From positions 1-16,742 of the forward strand of contig JAILOS010000022.1 of the NCBI GenBank assembly GCA_024690695.1: 16,742 bases of DNA, in the 5' to 3' direction. The notes beneath the pieces are model-generated. The model searched no databases. It had not been told where the DNA came from and saw nothing but the letters and a program-made list of their open reading frames with translations. How positions within the stretch are numbered: position 1 is the stretch's first letter; each line of letters opens with the position of its first letter. Origin of the DNA: Oscillospiraceae bacterium. Its GTDB lineage: Bacteria; Bacillota_A; Clostridia; Oscillospirales; Oscillospiraceae. Positions 5,934-12,925 of this stretch are shown here, piece by piece. The position numbers and the translations under genes were made by a program.

Positions 5934-6959
5934 ATGCTCTCCTTTGAAAACGACTATTCCGCCGGGGCGCATCCGAAGCTGCTCGAGGCCCTGGCGCGGA
6001 CGAATTTCGAGCCGCAGCCCGGCTACGGCGAGGACGAATACTGCGCACGCGCCGCCGGGAAGATCCGCCGCGCGATCGGCCGGGAGGAGGCGGAGGTCCG
6101 CTTCCTCGTCGGCGGCACGCAGACCAACCAGGTCGTGATCGCCTCGCTCCTGAAGAGCTACGAGGGCGTTTTCTCGGCCGAGACCGGGCACGTCAACGGC
6201 CACGAGGCCGGCGCGATCGAGCTGTCGGGCCACAAGGTGCTGACCCTGCCACAGCACGCAGGCAAGCTGCGCGCGGAGGAGCTGCGCGCCGCGCTCGAGC
6301 GCTTTTACGGCGACGACGCGCACGAGCACATGGTCTTCCCCGGCATGGTCTATCTCTCCCACCCCACCGAGTACGGCACGCTCTACACGAAAGCCGAGCT
6401 TGAGGCGATCGCGGCGGTCTGCCGCGCGTACAAGCTGCCGCTGTACTGCGACGGCGCGCGCCTCGGCTACGGGCTGACGAGCTATGAGGCCGACCTGACG
6501 CTGGCCGATCTCGCGGCGCTGTGCGACGTGTTCACGATCGGCGGGACGAAGGTCGGCGCGCTGTGCGGCGAGGCCGTGGTCTTCCCGCGCGGCGGCGCGC
6601 CGGCGCATTTTACGGCGCTGATCAAGCAGCGCGGCGCCCTGCTGGCAAAGGGGCGGCTGCTCGGGCTGCAGTTTGACGCGCTCTTTACCGACGATCTGTA
6701 TTTCACGATCAGCCGCGCCGCGATCGACCGGGCCGAGCGGCTGAAGGCCATCCTCCGCGCGAAGGGCCTGCCCTTCTTCCTCGAGTCGCCGACGAACCAG
6801 CAGTTCGTCGTGATGGAGGACGCGCGTTTTGAGGCGCTGAAGGACAAAGTGCGCGTCTGCTTCTGGGAAAAGCCGGACGAGACGCACACGGTCGTGCGCT
6901 TCTGCACGAGCTGGGCCACCGCCGACGAGGATCTCGACCGGCTGGAGGAGATTTTGTAA
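5934..6959 (+). CDS. ltaE: Low-specificity L-threonine aldolase (PLP enzyme)
   Basis: Fold-type I PLP enzymes of this family cleave L-threonine or L-allo-threonine to glycine and acetaldehyde. The 341-residue protein starts with FENDYSAGAHP, the usual beginning of the family. It carries GGTQTNQ (60-66) at the cofactor phosphate site, ETGHVNGHE (83-91), CDGARLGYG (172-180) with the aspartate that contacts the pyridine nitrogen, and IGGTKVGALCGE (202-213), in which Lys206 should form the Schiff base. The ribosome binding site GGGAGG lies 12 bases before the ATG, slightly far, but no other in-frame start fits. It probably forms an operon with cdd. Related members can act on other beta-hydroxy amino acids, so the physiological substrate is inferred. 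Confidence 0.88.
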   Translation: MLSFENDYSAGAHPKLLEALARTNFEPQPGYGEDEYCARAAGKIRRAIGREEAEVRFLVGGTQTNQVVIASLLKSYEGVFSAETGHVNGHEAGAIELSGHKVLTLPQHAGKLRAEELRAALERFYGDDAHEHMVFPGMVYLSHPTEYGTLYTKAELEAIAAVCRAYKLPLYCDGARLGYGLTSYEADLTLADLAALCDVFTIGGTKVGALCGEAVVFPRGGAPAHFTALIKQRGALLAKGRLLGLQFDALFTDDLYFTISRAAIDRAERLKAILRAKGLPFFLESPTNQQFVVMEDARFEALKDKVRVCFWEKPDETHTVVRFCTSWATADEDLDRLEEIL

Positions 6960-6978
6960 GCGAGGGGCGTAAGCCAGC

Positions 6979-6995
6979 GCCGGGCAGCGCCCGGC
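6979..6995. repeat. Small hairpin GCCGGGC/GCCCGGC
   Basis: A perfect 7-bp stem around AGC, 20 bases after the aldolase stop. It has no T-run, so it is not a classical terminator. It begins a string of repeats filling 6960-7090. Confidence 0.5.
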
Positions 6996-7006
6996 GGAGC
7001 ACAGAC

Positions 7007-7026
7007 GGGCGGCTGCCGCCCCTATG
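7007..7026 (+). repeat. Hairpin repeat type B, degenerate copy
   Basis: GGGCGG-CTG-CCGCCC followed by CTATG in place of CTACGG. The stem is shorter than in the copies at 1469-1810, but the core is recognisable. Confidence 0.5.
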
Positions 7027-7028
7027 CT

Positions 7029-7054
7029 GTCATGGCTTCGCGCAGCGAAGAATC
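7029..7054 (+). repeat. GTCAT...CAGCGAAGAATC intergenic repeat, copy 2
   Basis: Same length and same ends as 1377-1402. The centre differs, and here CTTCGC and GCGAAG can pair as a small hairpin. Confidence 0.6.
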
Positions 7055-7063
7055 TTGTTTTGC

Positions 7064-7090
7064 GGGCGACCGCAAGGGTCGCCCCTACGG
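7064..7090 (+). repeat. Hairpin repeat type A
   Basis: GGGCGACC-GCAAG-GGTCGCCC followed by CCTACGG, identical to the type A units at 1576 and 1734 up to the final G. It lies 45 bases before dnaE. Confidence 0.8.
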
Positions 7091-7135
7091 TCGCCCGTTC
7101 TTCTTAAAACGGAAAACTGAAATCTTAAAACTGCC

Positions 7136-10100
7136 ATGTCATTCACACATCTACACGTTCACAGCGAGTATTCGCTGCTCGACGGCGCGTGCCGGATCGG
7201 GCGGCTGGCGGAGCGCGCCCGCGAGCTGGGGCAGAGCGCCCTGGCGCTCACCGACCACGGCGTGATGTACGGCGCGGTGGCCTTCTACAAGGCCTGCCGG
7301 GCCGCCGGCGTCAAGCCCATCATCGGCTGCGAGGTCTACGTCGCCCCGCACGGTCTGCGCGACAAGGACCGCGCCGACGCGGGCTATTCCCACCTGATTC
7401 TGCTGTGCAAAAACGAGACCGGCTACCGCAATCTCTGCGTGCTGGTCAGCACCGCCTTCACCGAGGGCTTCTACACCAGGCCCCGCATCGACTGGCCGCT
7501 GCTGCACGAGCACGCCGAGGGGCTGGTGTGCCTGTCCGGCTGCCTCGCGGGCGAGATCCCGCAGAAGCTGCTGCGCGGCGAGTATGAGGCGGCCCGCGCC
7601 CGCGCGCTGGAGCTGAAGGCCCTCTTCGGCGAGGACTTCTATCTCGAGATCCAGAACCATGGCATCCCCGAGGAGCGCCAGGCCGCCGAAGGGCTGGTTC
7701 AGCTCAGCCGCGAGACCGGCGTTCCGCTCGTTCTGACCAACGACGCGCATTACGTCGAAAAGCAGGACGCGGCCACGCAGGACGTGCTGCTGTGCATCCA
7801 GACCGGCAAGACCGTCGAGGAGCCGAACCGGATGCGCTTTGAGACGCAGGAATTCTATCTCAAGAGCGAAGAGGAGATGCGCGCGCTCTTCCCCTCGCTC
7901 GGCGAGGCCGCCGACAACACCGCCCTCATCGCCGACAAATGCAGCTACGACTTTGAGTTCGGCCACTATCACCTGCCGCGCTTCAAGCTGCCCGCGGGCG
8001 AGACCGACAGCACCGCCTATCTGCGCAAGCTCTGCGAGCGCGGCTTCGCCGAACGCTATCCGGGCCGGGAGGAGCTGCGCGGCCGCCTGGACTACGAGCT
8101 CGGCGTCATCAGCAGCATGGGCTTCGTGGACTATTTTCTGATCGTGCAGGACTTCATCGGCTACGCGAAAAGGCAGGGCATCCCGGTCGGGCCGGGGCGC
8201 GGCAGCGCGGCCGGCAGCATCGTGGCCTACTGCCTGCACATCACCGACGTCGACCCGATCAAATACAGTCTGTTTTTCGAACGCTTTCTGAATCCGGAGC
8301 GTGTGAGCATGCCGGATATCGACGTGGACTTCTGCGTCAACCGCCGCGGCGAGGTCATCGACTACGTCAACCGCCTCTACGGGCACGACCACGTCGCCCA
8401 GATCGTCACCTTCGGCACGATGGCGGCCCGCGGCGCGGTGCGCGACGTGGCCCGCGCGCTCGGCATGAGCTACGGCGAGGCCGACGCGGTGGCGAAGCTG
8501 ATCCCGAACGGCCCCGGCGCGCTGAACATCACGCTCGACGAGGCGATCGCGCTTTCAAAGCCCCTGCGCGAGGCGCAGGAGAAGGACCCCGCCGTCAAGC
8601 GCCTGCTGGACACGGCGAAAGCGCTCGAGGGCATGCCGCGCCACGCCTCCACCCACGCGGCCGGCGTCGTCATCACCGAAAAGCCGGTGTACGACTACGT
8701 ACCGCTGGCGATGAACGACGAGTCCGTCGTCTGCCAGTACCCGATGACGACGCTCGAGGAGCTGGGTCTGCTGAAAATGGACTTCCTCGGCCTGCGAAAC
8801 CTGACGGTGCTGGAGGACGCGGCGCGCCTGGTACGCAAAAAGGATCCGACCTTCCGGGTGGAGACCATCCCGGAGGACGACGCCGAGAGCTTCCGGATGA
8901 TCGCCGAGGGGCATACCTCGGGCGTGTTCCAGCTGGAGAGCGCCGGCATGACCGCCGTGTGCACGCAGCTTCGCCCGCGCAGCATCGAGGACATCACCGC
9001 CGTCATCGCGCTCTACCGCCCCGGCCCGATGGACTCGATCCCCCGCTTTATCGAATGGAGCCAGCACCCGGAGAAGGTGAGCTACAAGCACGAGCTGCTG
9101 CGGCCCATCCTCGCCGTCACCTACGGCTGTATCGTGTACCAGGAGCAGGTGATCCAGATCTTTCAGTCCCTGGCCGGCTTTTCGCTGGGGCAGGCGGACA
9201 TGATCCGCCGCGCGATGAGCAAGAAAAAGCACGCCGTCATCGACGCCGAGCGCAAGGCCTTCGTCCACGGCGACGAGAGCCGCGGCATCGACGGCGCGGT
9301 GAAGCGCGGCGTGCCGGAGGCGACGGCGAACAGCATCTACGATGAGATCCTCGATTTCGCCAGCTATGCCTTCAACAAGGCCCACGCGGTGAGCTACGCG
9401 ATCGTGGCCGCGCGCACGGCCTATATGAAGCGGCATTACCCGCGCGAATACATGGCGGCGCTGCTGACGAGCATCCTCGACAGCAGCACGAAGGTCGCCG
9501 AATATATCGCCGAGTGCCGCGAGCTGGGCATCCGCCTGCTGCCGCCGGACGTCAACGAGTCCGACGCCGACTTCACGGTCGCCGGCGAGAATCTCCGCTT
9601 CGGCCTCGCGGCGATCAAGGGCATCGGCTTCGGCGCGATCCGCAGCATGGTGTCCGAGCGCGAGCGCGGCGGCCCCTTCCTCGGCTTCGAGGACTTCTGC
9701 CGCCGCACCCAGGGCGGCGAGCTCAACCGGCGCGCCGTGGAAAACCTGATCCGCGCCGGCGCCTTCGACTCGATGGGCTCCACCCGCCGCGCGCTGCTGA
9801 AGGCCGCGCCGGTGATCCTCGACAGCGTCAGCCGCGCCAGCCGCGACAACGTGGAGGGCCAGCTCGACCTCTTCGGCGGCGCGGAGGAGCCGGCGCAGGC
9901 CGCCGCGATCCCGGAGGAGGAGGAATTCAGCCCGCAGGAGAAAATGGCGATGGAGAAGGAGGTCACCGGCCTCTATCTCAGCGGCCACCCGATGGACGAA
10001 TACCGCGAGAGCGTGCGAAAGCTCGGCGCCGCGCCGATCGGCGCGATCCTGAACGATTTCTCGGCTGCCGACGGCCCGCGGCGCTTCCGCGACGGCCAGG

Positions 10101-10588
10101 AGGTGAAGCTCGCAGGCATCGTGACCGCGGCCCGGCAGCGGCCGACGAAAAACAAGTCGCTGATGAGCTACGTCACGCTGGAGGACGACAGCGGCGCGAT
10201 GGAGCTGATCGTGTTCCAGAAGGTGCTCGATACGGACGGGCGCCATATCCGGGAAAACGCGGTGCTGCTGGTCCGGGGGCGCATCTCCGCCCGCGACGAG
10301 AAGGAGCCGCAGCTCATGGTCGAGGCGATCAAGCCGCTGGACGAGGCCCTTGCTGACCGGCCGCGCGGGAACGGGAAAAAGACGCTGTTCGTGCGTCTGC
10401 CGCAGCGCGACGCGCTTACGCTGCACTGGCTGGAGCTGCTGCTGACGATGTTCCCCGGCGGCGAGCCGCTGGTGCTCTGGATCGAATCCGAGCGCAAAAA
10501 GATCGGCGCGCGCTGTGTGATCCACCCGGCGCTGGTGAAGGAGCTCCGCGAGCGTCTCGGCGAGGACAACGTCGTCGTGCGCGAATAA
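7136..10588 (+). CDS. dnaE: DNA polymerase III alpha subunit (DnaE)
   Basis: A C-family replicative polymerase of 1150 residues, the normal length for DnaE. The N-terminal PHP domain (about 1-280) keeps its metal-site motifs: HLHVHSEYS (5-13), LTDHG and TNDAHY. Polymerase motifs follow: GPGRGSAAGS (about 352-361), PDIDVDF (393-399) with Asp394 and Asp396, and KMDFLGL with Asp549 as the third catalytic aspartate. A helix-hairpin-helix (FGLAAIKGIG) lies near residue 820, a clamp-binding motif QLDLF at 909-913, and an OB fold from about 990 (VKLAGIVTAARQ). No polC-type exonuclease insert is present. The ATG at 7136 is the only possible start, since a stop codon lies 18 bases upstream and the PHP motif begins at residue 5. 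No Shine-Dalgarno sequence is visible before it. xpt follows after 35 bases. Confidence 0.97.
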   Translation: MSFTHLHVHSEYSLLDGACRIGRLAERARELGQSALALTDHGVMYGAVAFYKACRAAGVKPIIGCEVYVAPHGLRDKDRADAGYSHLILLCKNETGYRNLCVLVSTAFTEGFYTRPRIDWPLLHEHAEGLVCLSGCLAGEIPQKLLRGEYEAARARALELKALFGEDFYLEIQNHGIPEERQAAEGLVQLSRETGVPLVLTNDAHYVEKQDAATQDVLLCIQTGKTVEEPNRMRFETQEFYLKSEEEMRALFPSLGEAADNTALIADKCSYDFEFGHYHLPRFKLPAGETDSTAYLRKLCERGFAERYPGREELRGRLDYELGVISSMGFVDYFLIVQDFIGYAKRQGIPVGPGRGSAAGSIVAYCLHITDVDPIKYSLFFERFLNPERVSMPDIDVDFCVNRRGEVIDYVNRLYGHDHVAQIVTFGTMAARGAVRDVARALGMSYGEADAVAKLIPNGPGALNITLDEAIALSKPLREAQEKDPAVKRLLDTAKALEGMPRHASTHAAGVVITEKPVYDYVPLAMNDESVVCQYPMTTLEELGLLKMDFLGLRNLTVLEDAARLVRKKDPTFRVETIPEDDAESFRMIAEGHTSGVFQLESAGMTAVCTQLRPRSIEDITAVIALYRPGPMDSIPRFIEWSQHPEKVSYKHELLRPILAVTYGCIVYQEQVIQIFQSLAGFSLGQADMIRRAMSKKKHAVIDAERKAFVHGDESRGIDGAVKRGVPEATANSIYDEILDFASYAFNKAHAVSYAIVAARTAYMKRHYPREYMAALLTSILDSSTKVAEYIAECRELGIRLLPPDVNESDADFTVAGENLRFGLAAIKGIGFGAIRSMVSERERGGPFLGFEDFCRRTQGGELNRRAVENLIRAGAFDSMGSTRRALLKAAPVILDSVSRASRDNVEGQLDLFGGAEEPAQAAAIPEEEEFSPQEKMAMEKEVTGLYLSGHPMDEYRESVRKLGAAPIGAILNDFSAADGPRRFRDGQEVKLAGIVTAARQRPTKNKSLMSYVTLEDDSGAMELIVFQKVLDTDGRHIRENAVLLVRGRISARDEKEPQLMVEAIKPLDEALADRPRGNGKKTLFVRLPQRDALTLHWLELLLTMFPGGEPLVLWIESERKKIGARCVIHPALVKELRERLGEDNVVVRE

Positions 10589-10623
10589 GGCGTTCCGGTT
10601 TTTCAGAAAGAAAGGAGTTTCCC

Positions 10624-11193
10624 ATGAAACAGCTTGAAGAGCGCATCCTGCGCGACGGAAAAGTGCTGCCCGGCGGCATCCTGAAGGTCGACGGCTTTCT
10701 CAACCACCGCATCGACCCGCAGCTGCTGTACGACATGGCGCTGGAGCTGCGGCGGCTCTACGCGGACGCAGGCGTCAACAAGATCCTGACGATCGAGGCC
10801 AGCGGCATCGCCTTCGGCGCGATGGTCGGCCTTGTCTTCGGCTGCCCGCTGCTCTTCGCCAAGAAAAGCCGCACCCGCAACATCGCCGCGGACGTCTGGT
10901 CGGTCGAGGTGGAGAGCTTCACCCACGGCGTCACCAACACTGTCCTCGTGTCGAAGGAATACCTCGGCCCCGGCGACCGGGTGCTGATCGTGGACGATTT
11001 TCTGGCCACCGGCGCGGCGCTCGAGGGCCTTTGCGCGCTCTGCCGTCTGGCGGGCGCGGAGCCCGTCGGCGCGGGGATCGCCGTGGAAAAGCTCTTCCAG
11101 GGCGGCGGCGAGCGCCTGCGCGCCTCCGGGCTGCGCGTGGAATCGCTGGCGCGGATCGCCGCGATGGACGACAGCGGCCTGCGCTTCGGCTGA
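10624..11193 (+). CDS. xpt: Xanthine phosphoribosyltransferase
   Basis: Transfers ribose-5-phosphate from PRPP to xanthine, giving XMP for guanine nucleotide salvage. The 189-residue length and the opening MKQLEERILRDG, then LPGGILKVDGFLNH, are characteristic of Xpt. The PRPP site is VLIVDDFLATG (120-130), and LTIEASGIAFG (55-65) forms another part of the pocket. VEKLFQGGGERL and RVESLARI close the protein. AAGGAG is 6 bases before the ATG. The gene sits 35 bases after dnaE, too close for its own riboswitch. A strong terminator follows at 11226-11275, and beyond it lies a guanine riboswitch that serves the next operon instead. Activity on guanine or hypoxanthine is possible in relatives. Confidence 0.95.
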   Translation: MKQLEERILRDGKVLPGGILKVDGFLNHRIDPQLLYDMALELRRLYADAGVNKILTIEASGIAFGAMVGLVFGCPLLFAKKSRTRNIAADVWSVEVESFTHGVTNTVLVSKEYLGPGDRVLIVDDFLATGAALEGLCALCRLAGAEPVGAGIAVEKLFQGGGERLRASGLRVESLARIAAMDDSGLRFG

Positions 11194-11204
11194 ATCCGGT
11201 CGTT

Positions 11205-11225
11205 TTTTGTGCCTTTTTCACAAAA
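11205..11225 (+). other. A/T-rich small hairpin after xpt
   Basis: TTTTGTG (11205-11211) and CACAAAA (11219-11225) around CCTTTTT. It lies between the xpt stop and the main terminator and may weakly assist transcript ending. Confidence 0.4.
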
Positions 11226-11275
11226 TCAAGCCTCCCGTCATGGATAAAATGTATAAACGGGAGGCTTGACTTTTT
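11226..11275 (+). terminator. Intrinsic terminator after xpt
   Basis: CAAGCCTCCCGT (11227-11238) pairs perfectly with ACGGGAGGCTTG (11257-11268), plus an outer T-A pair (11226/11269), around an 18-base loop. It is followed by C and five T (11271-11275). The 3' end of the stem carries the -35 box of the following promoter. The left side has AAAA, so it may also work leftwards. Confidence 0.9.
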
Positions 11276-11294
11276 CCCCGCCTTCTGATAGTGT
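11266..11294 (+). promoter_or_regulatory. Promoter of the nucleoside ABC importer operon
   Basis: TTGACT (11266-11271), a 17-base spacer and TAGTGT (11289-11294) with TG one base before it (extended -10). The -10 box keeps only the most conserved T, A and final T. Predicted start near 11301, which places the aptamer about 17 bases into the RNA, a normal distance for this riboswitch class. Confidence 0.6.
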
Positions 11295-11317
11295 AAGGCC
11301 ATCCAAGTGAATAGCGT

Positions 11318-11389
11318 TTTTCGATATAAGCAAATAATATGGTTTTGAAGTTTCTACCCGGACACCGTAAATGACCGGACTATCGAGAA
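11318..11389 (+). ncRNA. Guanine-class purine riboswitch aptamer
   Basis: All three helices of the purine aptamer can be drawn. P1 joins 11318-11324 to 11383-11389 (7 pairs, one G-U). P2 joins CAAA (11331) to TTTG (11344-11347) around the loop AATATGG. The junction TTTCTACC (11351-11358) is intact. P3 joins CCGG (11358-11361) to CCGG (11375-11378) around a loop containing CACCGTAAATG. The specificity base in ACTAT is C at 11380, the position that is C in guanine and U in adenine riboswitches. In this family ligand binding stabilises P1 and usually stops transcription, so guanine or hypoxanthine should repress the importer operon downstream. Confidence 0.93.
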
Positions 11390-11488
11390 CGACGCCGGAC
11401 AGGTTTGGCCTTTCTGCCCCCGTCCGTGCGGTTGTTTTCCTTTTTTCCGTCGGTCTGTGCGAAGTGTCCGCCAGATCCGGCGTTTTTT
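11385..11488 (+). promoter_or_regulatory. Probable riboswitch expression platform with T-tract
   Basis: A run of six T (11483-11488) follows TCCGGCGT (11476-11483), which can pair with ACGCCGGA (11392-11399) as a long-range terminator; a weaker local partner is CGCC (11470-11473). A competing helix of 9 positions with one mismatch joins 11386-11394 to 11448-11456. It would consume both the 3' strand of P1 and the 5' arm of the terminator, as an antiterminator should. The pairing scheme is my manual proposal. Confidence 0.5.
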
Positions 11489-11493
11489 GTTTC

Positions 11494-11543
11494 CCTGCGT
11501 TCTTTTCCGCCCCCGGGCGGTTGAGAAGGGAAGAGCGCGCAGG
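11494..11543 (+). other. Large imperfect hairpin in the operon leader
   Basis: CCTGCG (11494-11499) pairs with CGCAGG (11538-11543). TTCTTTTC (11500-11507) pairs with GGGAAGAG (11528-11535), with two bulged bases. The tip forms CCGCC-CCCG-GGCGG (11507-11520), competing for base 11507. It has no T-tail. It lies after the T-tract and 82 bases before the start codon. From 11544 to 11612 I see nothing definite. Confidence 0.45.
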
Positions 11544-11625
11544 CAGCCATCGGCTCCGGCAGCAGCCCAGGCTTTTGGGACCTGCGCCCTCTTCTCGAAA
11601 TATTTGAAAATTGAGGAGAAAAAGA

Positions 11626-12825
11626 ATGAAAAAGATTATCGCTCTCGTTCTCGCGCTCGTGATGGCCGCCGCGCTCTGCGCCTGCGGCTCGGACAAGCCC
11701 ACGTACGACTATGAAATCACCAACGACAAGGTCAAAGCCGGCTTCATCTTCCTGCACGACGAGAACTCCACCTACGACCTGAACTTCATGAACGCCGCGA
11801 AAGAGGCCTGCAAGAAGCTGGGCATCGCGTACATCATCAAGACCAACGTTCCCGAGGGTCAGGAGTGCTATGAGGCCGCCGCCGAGCTCGTCGACGCCGG
11901 CTGCAACTTCATCTTCGCCGACTCCTTCGGTCACGAGTCCTACATGATCCAGGCCGCGAAGGAATTCCCCGAGGTTCAGTTCTGCCACGCCACCGGCACG
12001 AAGGCCCACACCGAGGGTCTCGCCAACTATCACAACGGCTTCGCCTCCATCTATGAGGGCCGTTTCCTGGGCGGCGTCGCCGCGGGCATGAAGCTCAACC
12101 AGATGATCGAGGAGGGCAAGATCACCGCCGACCAGGCCAAGATCGGCTACATCGGCGCCTACCCCTACGCCGAGGTCAAGTCCGGCTACACCTCCTTCTT
12201 CCTCGGCGCGCGCAGCGTCTGCCCCTCCGCCACCATGGAGGTGACCTTCACCAACTCCTGGTTCAGCCCCGACCTTGAGAAGGAGGCCGCCATCAAGCTC
12301 ATCAACAACGGCTGCGTCCTCCTGTCCGAGCACGCCGACTCCATGGGCGCCCCCACCGAGTGCGAGTCCAAGGGCATCCCCTTCGTGTTCTACAACGGCT
12401 CCGCTGAGGCCGACTGCCCCAACACCTTCATCATCGCCTCCCGCATCAACTGGGTCACCTTCATGGAGGTCATGATCGGCCGCGTCGCCAAGGGCGAGAC
12501 CCTCAACGCCGACTGGACCGGCACCCTGGCCAACGGCGCCGTCGAGATGACCGAGCTCAATGAGAAGGTCGCCGCCCCCGGCACCGCCGAGAAGCTCGAC
12601 GAGGTCAAGGCCGCCCTCATCGCCGGCACCACGAAGGTCTTCGACACCAACACCTTCACCGTCGGCGGCAAGCCCGTCACCAGCTACCAGGCCGACGTCA
12701 ACGACCTCGGCACCTTCACCCCCGATACCGAGTCCATCGTCGGCGGCGAGTTCGCGGAGTCCGTGTTCCGCAGCGCCCCCTCCTTCGACATCGACATCGA
12801 CGGTATCACCAACATCGACGCGTAA
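11626..12825 (+). CDS. BMP-family purine nucleoside-binding lipoprotein
   Basis: Substrate-binding component of an ABC importer of the Bmp/PnrA type (B. subtilis NupN is a comparable protein), anchored outside the membrane. The 399-residue precursor begins MKKIIALVLALVMAAA, a lipoprotein signal, with lipobox LCAC at 17-20, so Cys20 should be lipidated. The mature part opens with KAGFIFLHDEN, then YDLNFMNAAKEAC and NFIFADSFGHES, in the order usual for BMP domains. The ATG at 11626 is favoured because GAGGAG lies 7 bases upstream; an in-frame TTG at 11611 would put that site inside the gene. All 13 proline codons are CCC and most serines are TCC, unlike ltaE or dnaE, which suggests high expression. 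It is controlled by the guanine riboswitch and separated from the ATPase gene by three hairpins. Purine nucleoside specificity is inferred from the family and riboswitch. Confidence 0.93.
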   Translation: MKKIIALVLALVMAAALCACGSDKPTYDYEITNDKVKAGFIFLHDENSTYDLNFMNAAKEACKKLGIAYIIKTNVPEGQECYEAAAELVDAGCNFIFADSFGHESYMIQAAKEFPEVQFCHATGTKAHTEGLANYHNGFASIYEGRFLGGVAAGMKLNQMIEEGKITADQAKIGYIGAYPYAEVKSGYTSFFLGARSVCPSATMEVTFTNSWFSPDLEKEAAIKLINNGCVLLSEHADSMGAPTECESKGIPFVFYNGSAEADCPNTFIIASRINWVTFMEVMIGRVAKGETLNADWTGTLANGAVEMTELNEKVAAPGTAEKLDEVKAALIAGTTKVFDTNTFTVGGKPVTSYQADVNDLGTFTPDTESIVGGEFAESVFRSAPSFDIDIDGITNIDA

Positions 12826-12837
12826 TCAAACAGACTG

Positions 12838-12867
12838 CGGGAAGTCCCGGCATCCCGGGACTTCCCG
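12838..12867 (+). other. Strong hairpin 1 after the lipoprotein gene
   Basis: CGGGAAGTCCCGG and CCGGGACTTCCCG form 13 perfect pairs around CATC, 13 bases after the stop codon. No T-run follows. Such hairpins at the end of a binding-protein gene often protect its mRNA from 3' decay, giving more binding protein than transporter; that role is inferred here. Confidence 0.75.
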
Positions 12868-12872
12868 TGAAC

Positions 12873-12924
12873 TGCTGTAAAGGGCAGCGCAGTGACACAG
12901 GCCGCCGCGCTGCCCTTTGCAGCA
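12873..12924 (+). other. Strong hairpin 2 in the lipoprotein-ATPase gap
   Basis: AAAGGGCAGCGC (12879-12890) pairs with GCGCTGCCCTTT (12907-12918). It is extended outwards by a T-G wobble and by TGCTG/CAGCA, 18 pairs in all, with a 16-base loop. No T-run follows. It starts five bases after hairpin 1. Confidence 0.75.
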
Positions 12925-12925
12925 A

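Noticed and set aside
8555..10525. 656-residue open frame on the minus strand opposite dnaE
   Set aside because: Low-complexity His/Arg/Ala/Leu-rich antisense of a well-supported polymerase gene; no motif or ribosome binding site supports it.
10589..10623. Purine riboswitch before xpt
   Set aside because: The gap is only 35 bases and contains just the ribosome binding site; the aptamer lies on the other side of xpt.
11371..11607. 78-residue frame starting inside the riboswitch
   Set aside because: It begins within the P3 loop of the aptamer, runs through the platform and leader hairpin, and has no ribosome binding site or protein-like features.
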